A stretch of 13,369 bases of DNA from Verrucomicrobia bacterium UBA740 (GTDB taxonomy: Bacteria; Verrucomicrobiota; Kiritimatiellia; RFP12; UBA1067): the NCBI GenBank assembly GCA_002298665.1, contig DBKW01000065.1:1-13369 (forward strand). Direction: 5' to 3'. The translations under genes and the position numbers were made by a program. Numbering within the stretch: the stretch's first letter is position 1; every line of letters begins with the position of its first letter. Below, piece after piece: positions 5,597 to 9,961 of this stretch. The notes beneath the pieces were generated by a model. The model did no database searches, was not told the DNA's origin, and saw nothing but the letters and a program-made list of their open reading frames with translations.

Positions 5597-7858
5597 CTAT
5601 TTCTCTGCGGCCTCTACGCACTCCGCGTGAGACAGCAATTCAGTCTCGCGCAGAGCCACAGAGTTCGCAGAGACTCTCCGGATGTCTTTTCTGACAGGAT
5701 TTACAGGATTCACAGGACCTGAAAGGCTCGGCAAATCTGTCCCGGCAATCCTGTCAATCTTGTCAATCCTGTCTAACGCGCTGTCGCTCCTCGAGAAGAC
5801 CGCAACCACGCCGCCCTCGTCGCAGAGGGCGAAGCGAACCGTCTCGCCCCGGCGCACCGTCCGCGACGTGCAGGCGATCGCCTTCGCGTCCGTGGGCGTC
5901 CGCGCCGTGTCGTCCGCGTAGGCGGACATCGTCCACGCCCCCTCGTCGAGGAATTCGAGCGTGAGCGCCAGTTCCCGCCGCCGCACCGTCGTCGCCGCGT
6001 AGTAGAGACGTCCATCGAACGCCTCGCGCAGGACGGCGTAGTACTCCCCGCACCTGCCCTCGACAGGACGCGTGTCTCGCCACGCCGCCGGCAGGCTGCG
6101 CAGGACCTCGATGCCGTCCGCCCCGCGATACCGCTCCGGCGCGTCGCAGAGCGTCAGGAGCGGCGAGTCGAACTGCACGCACTGGGCGAGCGCGTGGGCG
6201 CGCGTGCCCATCTCCTCCGCCCAGTTGGGGCAGCGGTCGGTCTCGTCGCCGTAGCGGTGGCCCTTCGCGACCTGCGGTACGAAGTCCCGCGAGAAGACGT
6301 TCGCGAACGAGCCGGGCGTGAAGTCCGCCGGGCCGAGGAGGAAGCGCGTGAACGGCAACGCCGCGCAGACCTCCGGCGTCGTCTTCTTGCGGAAGATGTT
6401 CATCTCGTTGCCGCAGACGGCCTCGCGCGTGACCATGTTCGGCCATGTGCGCTCACCGCCCGTGGACTTGAACGAGCCATGAAAGTTCACCATGACGCGG
6501 TATTTCGCCGCCGCACGGCAGACGCGCTCGCACCAGTCCACCATCTCCTGATCCTGACGCTCCAGGAAGTCCGTCTTCACGCCCACGACGCCCCAGTCCG
6601 CGAGCCGCGAGAACGTCTCCTCGATCCCGACGGACTCGATCTCCATCCAGTGGATCCAGAGCCAGATCCCGACGCACTTCGCCTTCGCGTGCGCGACGAT
6701 CCGCGCGAGGTCAAAGCCCCTGCGGGGGCGGAGCGGCACGTTCGGCCCGTGGTTCGGACGCCGCGCGAAGCCGTACCAGCCGCCGTCGATCGTGTGGTAG
6801 GGCCAACCCATTTCCGCCGCGAAATCGACGAGCGCGAGCGTCCGCTCCGTCGAGAGCGAGTTGTTGGACTCCGCCCACCAGTCCCACGACGAGGCGCCAG
6901 ACCGCACGAACGAGAAGTCGAGCGACGGGTCGGGCGGCGGATTGAGGTTCGCGATGAGGTCGTTCTTCCGCAGGAGGTCCACCTCGTCGTCGCCGACGAG
7001 CACGACGCGCCACGGGCTCTGCGCCGGGGTCGTCGCGATGACCGCGACGCCGGGCGTCGAGGCAGGGGTCGGCGGCAGCTTCGCGAGCGCAGCGCAGAGC
7101 GTCGCCGCGCCGTCGCCCGCCGCGCGGAAGTTCATCCCCGCCCAACCGGAGAGCGCGGCCTCGCACAGAGCGAGCGTCGCACCCCGCGTCTCGACGAGGA
7201 CGGGCATGCCGACGAACTTCGACGGATCGACCGCCGCGAGCGGACTCTTCCCGAACGGTTCCTCCTGCGGATCGCGCTCCGTCGCGTAGACCGTCGTCCA
7301 CGCCGTCGCGTCCGCCGCGAACCGCCACTCCGTCAGCTCGTCCGTGAGCGCAAAGCCGTCGAACGCCGCCTGTTCGGGGAAGATGTAGCGGAACGCGACG
7401 CCCTCGTCGTAGGCGCGGAAGACGAGCGTCAACCGGCGCGGCGACCGCTCGACCATCGTCTGCCCGAGGCCGACACGCACCGCCCGCGCCTCCGTCTCCT
7501 CCAGCTCGACCATCAGCTCGTTATAGCGGTCGCGTACCGTCTCGCGCCGCGAGTGCCGCGTCGTCCACGTCGTGTCGGACGACGCGCGGCGCACGTTCCG
7601 TACCGTCATCTCGGCGAGGCGCTCCGCGCCTTTCTCCAGCGGACTCCCCACGGCGAACGCGACGCCGAGCCGCGAGGGGAGAACGAGCGTCTTGCCGCCG
7701 CGCGCGAGCGACCAGCGCATGCCCTGCGCGTCCGTCTCGAATTTAAGCGACAGCCGCCCGTCCGGCGAAGCGGCGTTCAGCGCCACCGCAGCGGCGTCCG
7801 CGCCGCAAAGGCCGAGCGACATGGACAGCGCGACAACCGCAAATGTCTTGATCTTCAT
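5597..7858 (-). CDS. GH97 family glycosidase, retaining alpha-galactosidase type
   Basis: The product has 753 residues and the GH97 layout: signal peptide (1-23), N-terminal beta-sandwich (about 25-300), TIM barrel (about 305-600) with SSWDWW (324), HTIDGGW (355-361) and GIWLWIHW (397), then a C-terminal beta domain to about 690. GVKTDF places an Asp at 430, where retaining GH97 enzymes carry the nucleophile; inverting SusB-type enzymes lack it. GNEMN gives Glu485, exactly 55 residues later, matching the nucleophile to acid/base spacing I recall for Bacteroides BT1871 (Asp415/Glu470). Alpha-galactosidase activity, retaining, is therefore the best guess. It is secreted, probably to the periplasm or outer surface. 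Residues 691-753 are odd: they are encoded by 9-bp-periodic repeat DNA and are probably not ancestral. The ATG has no clear ribosome binding site, and an ISL3 element ends 10 bases upstream, with one base between the ATG and the target duplication. Confidence 0.93.
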   Translation of the reverse strand: MKIKTFAVVALSMSLGLCGADAAAVALNAASPDGRLSLKFETDAQGMRWSLARGGKTLVLPSRLGVAFAVGSPLEKGAERLAEMTVRNVRRASSDTTWTTRHSRRETVRDRYNELMVELEETEARAVRVGLGQTMVERSPRRLTLVFRAYDEGVAFRYIFPEQAAFDGFALTDELTEWRFAADATAWTTVYATERDPQEEPFGKSPLAAVDPSKFVGMPVLVETRGATLALCEAALSGWAGMNFRAAGDGAATLCAALAKLPPTPASTPGVAVIATTPAQSPWRVVLVGDDEVDLLRKNDLIANLNPPPDPSLDFSFVRSGASSWDWWAESNNSLSTERTLALVDFAAEMGWPYHTIDGGWYGFARRPNHGPNVPLRPRRGFDLARIVAHAKAKCVGIWLWIHWMEIESVGIEETFSRLADWGVVGVKTDFLERQDQEMVDWCERVCRAAAKYRVMVNFHGSFKSTGGERTWPNMVTREAVCGNEMNIFRKKTTPEVCAALPFTRFLLGPADFTPGSFANVFSRDFVPQVAKGHRYGDETDRCPNWAEEMGTRAHALAQCVQFDSPLLTLCDAPERYRGADGIEVLRSLPAAWRDTRPVEGRCGEYYAVLREAFDGRLYYAATTVRRRELALTLEFLDEGAWTMSAYADDTARTPTDAKAIACTSRTVRRGETVRFALCDEGGVVAVFSRSDSALDRIDKIDRIAGTDLPSLSGPVNPVNPVRKDIRRVSANSVALRETELLSHAECVEAAEK
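5603..5629. repeat. 9-bp-periodic repeat, CTCTGCGGC type
   Basis: Three consecutive 9-mers (CTCTGCGGC, CTCTACGCA, CTCCGCGTG) form the block. It lies inside the 3' end of the GH97 frame, just upstream of the TATAAT box of the next gene. A closely similar 30-base stretch occurs at 12616-12645. The oppositely oriented CAGAG-type block at 5649-5675 makes it one arm of a loose inverted repeat. Confidence 0.6.
5649..5675. repeat. 8-9-bp-periodic repeat, CAGAG type
   Basis: CAGAG recurs at 5651, 5659 and 5668, in units CGCAGAGCC, ACAGAGTTC and GCAGAGACT. It is roughly the inverted partner of the CTCTGCG-type block at 5603-5629, so the pair could fold as an imperfect stem. Confidence 0.5.
5694..5720. 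repeat. 9-bp-periodic repeat, ACAGGATTT type
   Basis: Three consecutive 9-mers (ACAGGATTT, ACAGGATTC, ACAGGACCT) form the block. It is read in the GH97 tail as part of residues 713-722. Its reverse-complement form occurs at 5746-5772, making an inverted pair about 25 bases apart. Confidence 0.65.
5746..5772. repeat. 9-bp-periodic repeat, CAATCCTGT type
   Basis: Three consecutive 9-mers (CAATCCTGT, CAATCTTGT, CAATCCTGT) form the block, with a degenerate fourth (CAAATCTGT) at 5732-5740. On the minus strand it encodes the internally repeated peptide DRIDKIDRI in the GH97 tail (residues 696-704). It is the inverted partner of the block at 5694-5720. Confidence 0.7.
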
Positions 7859-7859
7859 T

Positions 7860-7867
7860 CTTTTTTC
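7860..7867. repeat. Left target-site duplication of the ISL3 element
   Basis: The octamer CTTTTTTC is identical to 9285-9292 on the other side of the element. One base (7859) separates it from the GH97 ATG. Confidence 0.8.
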
Positions 7868-7882
7868 GGTTCTACTCCCATT

Positions 7883-9130
7883 TTAGAGGAAATGGCGAAA
7901 TGGGTTTGGGGTTGCGAGATTGAGTTTCCCGGCTGCAAGGTAGATCATCGCGGAATATCCCTCGAAGGTATGATAGCCCCTTGTCTTCCGTTTGGCCGCT
8001 TGAACCATTGCGTCAATCCCTTCGCATATCGCGTTCGTCAGGCGTGCCCTGAAGTACGCGAGGATTTTAGGCCGGTGCCGCCACAAAGTCTGTGCCGCGT
8101 CTTTCATCGGCCGAAGGCGGCAGCGCCTCATCCAGGAATAAAGCCGCTTGAATGACGCCTCCGCCTCGGCCATATTTGGCGAAGCGCAGAATTCGTCGAG
8201 GCAGGCCACGATCCGGAACGCCTCGCCGGTCTTCGGGAAACGCCGCGAAAGCGCTGCAATCCGGTCCGCTTCCTCTCCTGTCAGCTTGCCCTTCGGGCGC
8301 ATGAACAGATAGCGGTTCCTGAACAGATCTTTCTTGCCTGCCGCATCCTTCTGCCCGTCCCTGCGAACGGCCTCGAGCGCGTTCGTCATCACCTGCTTGA
8401 CATGGAACTTGTCAATGACATGCTCGGCGTTCGGGAAGTTCTCCTCGATTGCAGGGCCGCAGGTCTTCGACATGTCGCTGGTCACGGCCGTGATGTTCGC
8501 GGCATCCCCGCCCCGGGCCTTGGGTTTCTCGCAGAATTGCGCGACGGTCGTCTTCTCACGCCCGTCCTCGACATCGACCACGCATCGTCCGACCGCGTCG
8601 ATGACGAGCGTCGCACAGTCAGGGCCGCGCTTGAACGAGGTTTCGTCCAGGGCCAGTTTCTCCAGATTCGCAAGCGATCTGGCGTTGACGGCCTTGTCGA
8701 CCCAATACGGGAGGATGTTAGCCATTGACTTTTCGTCGCAGCGCAGCAGTTTCGCGGCCTTTGCGCGCGGCATGTCCGCCATCGGCACCCTCGCATACCC
8801 CTCGAAGTACGTGGTGAATCGCGCGTTCTTCCGCTCAAACGGGGCGTTGATCTGCTCGCCCCGCATGTCGGGCATTTCACCTCGGCCGCTTGCAGTGCAC
8901 ATATGTCGGAAAAACATGCGGTCGCCATGCCGCCAGACGCGCTCCTGCGGCTCGTAGCCGTAGTGTGACGTCGGGCCGCCGCACGCCGGACAGGGAATCG
9001 CGGCATCTCCCCGGACGCCAACATGGATGTCGACCCACTCCGCTTCGGGATCGAACTTGGCGCTCTCGACGTACCAGGGTTCCTTCAGCCCGAGCGACCC
9101 GGCCACCCTGTCCATGAAATGTTCTACCAT
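7883..9130 (-). CDS. ISL3-family transposase
   Basis: This 415-residue DDE transposase would catalyse cut-and-paste movement of the surrounding element. The N-terminal zf-ISL3 region has CPACG (C47, C50) and WRHGD (66-70). The catalytic triad is probably D162 (LALDETSF), D219 (VTSDMS) and E370 (ICEGIDAMVQAAKRKTRGY, in the place of the family's VEGLNNKIK). The ending (YLAAGKLN) and the length are normal. The ATG at 9130 has AAGGAG (9143-9138) and an extended -10 box upstream. One oddity: residues about 79-91 read as an unrelated peptide, while the next frame over the same bases reads CALQAAEVKCPTCG, exactly the missing second half of the zinc finger. Two compensating frameshifts therefore seem to bracket this segment. 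The stop codon lies inside the left inverted repeat. Confidence 0.92.
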   Translation of the reverse strand: MVEHFMDRVAGSLGLKEPWYVESAKFDPEAEWVDIHVGVRGDAAIPCPACGGPTSHYGYEPQERVWRHGDRMFFRHMCTASGRGEMPDMRGEQINAPFERKNARFTTYFEGYARVPMADMPRAKAAKLLRCDEKSMANILPYWVDKAVNARSLANLEKLALDETSFKRGPDCATLVIDAVGRCVVDVEDGREKTTVAQFCEKPKARGGDAANITAVTSDMSKTCGPAIEENFPNAEHVIDKFHVKQVMTNALEAVRRDGQKDAAGKKDLFRNRYLFMRPKGKLTGEEADRIAALSRRFPKTGEAFRIVACLDEFCASPNMAEAEASFKRLYSWMRRCRLRPMKDAAQTLWRHRPKILAYFRARLTNAICEGIDAMVQAAKRKTRGYHTFEGYSAMIYLAAGKLNLATPNPFRHFL

Positions 9131-9148
9131 GATTTAGCTCCTTGCCAA

Positions 9149-9160
9149 TAGTATAGCATA
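9149..9160 (-). promoter_or_regulatory. Extended -10 promoter of the transposase
   Basis: On the minus strand TGCTATACT (9158-9150) is an extended -10 element of the form TGnTATAnT, so no strong -35 is needed. The predicted start lies near 9143, about 13 bases before the ATG. The same dodecamer TATGCTATACTA occurs before the GxxExxY gene at 9456-9467. Confidence 0.5.
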
Positions 9161-9284
9161 GTTTATTCGTTGATTCGATGGATTTCGCTTGAAATTGCGC
9201 ATTAGCTGATTAAATTGCAATGAGTCCCGGTCTTCTTGACTGTCGCAGATTAAAACCTCGTTTCACTAACTTTTGAGTAGTGGC

Positions 9285-9292
9285 CTTTTTTC
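9285..9292. repeat. Right target-site duplication of the ISL3 element
   Basis: The octamer CTTTTTTC is identical to 7860-7867. Removing 7868-9292 restores the likely ancestral sequence between the GH97 gene and the GxxExxY gene. Confidence 0.8.
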
Positions 9293-9455
9293 TTGTTACT
9301 CATTCATAAAACCGTGAAGCGGCTGAAACGGCTTCAGCCATTCCGGCGCTACGCGCGAGCACGAAAGCGGGCGGGCCGTCCGTCGATCCACGAAAATGCT
9401 CTCGCGCTTTTCTTGACGCTTCGTTGACGCCGGTCTCCCGCTTGAACGCGGCGGA
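9293..9455. other. Former divergent intergenic region cut by the insertion
   Basis: This is what remains of the native upstream region of the GH97 gene. A 7-bp stem (GGCTGAA 9321-9327 with TTCAGCC 9333-9339) is the only structure I see. No clear minus-strand promoter is visible, so the native GH97 promoter cannot be placed with confidence. Confidence 0.35.
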
Positions 9456-9467
9456 TATGCTATACTA
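9456..9467 (+). promoter_or_regulatory. Extended -10 promoter; probable leaderless start
   Basis: TGCTATACT (9458-9466) is an extended -10 element. The usual 6-7 base distance to the transcription start puts +1 at about 9473, the A of the ATG. No Shine-Dalgarno sequence is present between the box and the ATG (ACCACC), which agrees with a leaderless message. Confidence 0.5.
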
Positions 9468-9472
9468 CCACC

Positions 9473-9865
9473 ATGCGCGATGCTTTGCTTTACAAGGACG
9501 AGGTGTATGCCATCCAGGGGGCCGTCTACGAGGTCTACAGGACGCTCGGCAACGGCTACAGGGAAGAAGTCTGTCAGCAATGCTTGGCGCGCGAACTGGC
9601 ATTGCGAACGATCCCATACGAGGCAAAAAGGGAACTTCGCATCTTCCATAAGGGAGAACCCATCGAGAAGACCTACATCCCAGACCTGTGGCGCTATGGC
9701 GTCATCATCGTAGAGCAGAAGGCCGTCGAGGCAATCACGTCTGAACACTTTGCTCAGCTCGGCAATTACCTCAGGCTCGCGAAATGTAGGCTCGGACTGC
9801 TCGTGAACTTCGGTTCGTATCACAAAGTCACCATCAAGCGCTGGGCAAACAGACCCCTTGCGTAG
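9473..9865 (+). CDS. GxxExxY protein (PD-(D/E)XK-like fold)
   Basis: The product has 130 residues, the usual length for this family (Pfam GxxExxY). Conserved parts are visible in order: AVYEVYRTLGNGYREEV, the ELALRTIPYE segment, KGEPIEKTYIPDLW, IIVEQKAVEAI, QLGNYLRLAKCRLGLLVNFG and a final IKRW. The Asp of IPDL with the Glu-x-Lys of VEQK (residues near 71, 80 and 82) matches the PD-(D/E)XK nuclease-like core that has been proposed for the family; the biochemical role is not established. The name-giving motif reads GYREEVC here, so its Tyr is replaced by Cys. It is probably a soluble cytoplasmic protein. It runs opposite to both neighbours and looks like a stand-alone gene. The start is set by the promoter spacing and the lack of any earlier in-frame ATG near the box. 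Confidence 0.9.
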   Translation: MRDALLYKDEVYAIQGAVYEVYRTLGNGYREEVCQQCLARELALRTIPYEAKRELRIFHKGEPIEKTYIPDLWRYGVIIVEQKAVEAITSEHFAQLGNYLRLAKCRLGLLVNFGSYHKVTIKRWANRPLA

Positions 9866-9961
9866 CTTGACCGTTCGAGAAGAATCGCGAAGCGCTTTCG
9901 TGCAATCGACGTAAGGTTCGCCGCGTTTTCGTGTCCGCAGATCACCCATGTGCGCAAATTC

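Larger units (their letters stand above)
7868..9284 (-). mobile_element. Complete ISL3-family insertion sequence
   Basis: The element is 1417 bp with one transposase gene. Its ends are imperfect inverted repeats: 7868-7895 against the reverse complement of 9257-9284, about 16 of 28 positions identical without gaps, sharing CTACTC and TTAG blocks. The octamer CTTTTTTC flanks both sides (7860-7867 and 9285-9292), fitting the 8-bp target duplication typical of ISL3 elements. A 7-bp duplication with both ends beginning GG is the alternative boundary. The element lies directly before the GH97 start codon, with its transposase pointing toward that gene. Intact ends and an intact flanking duplication suggest a fairly recent insertion. 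Confidence 0.88.

Noticed and set aside
1353..5630. A 1425-codon plus-strand ORF opposite the SGNH/GH141 gene
   Set aside because: It is arginine-, valine- and aspartate-rich without any domain and mirrors a gene with clear catalytic motifs. Long antisense frames are expected when the real gene has G/C at nearly all third positions.
7783..7858. Lipoprotein signal on the GH97 enzyme (Cys at residue 18)
   Set aside because: The residues before the Cys (LGL) do not fit a lipobox; a cleavage near GADA-A by signal peptidase I fits better.
6194..8155. A 653-codon plus-strand ORF opposite the GH97 gene
   Set aside because: It has the same cause: an antisense shadow with biased composition that runs across the insertion-sequence boundary, no start signals and no recognisable motif.
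9296..9949. A 217-codon minus-strand ORF across the GxxExxY gene
   Set aside because: It is the reverse of a well-recognised family member and has no start signals of its own.
9866..9961. Terminator between the convergent GxxExxY and secreted-protein genes
   Set aside because: Only short partial pairings around GCGAAGCGC were seen, with no T-tract on either strand; not strong enough to call.
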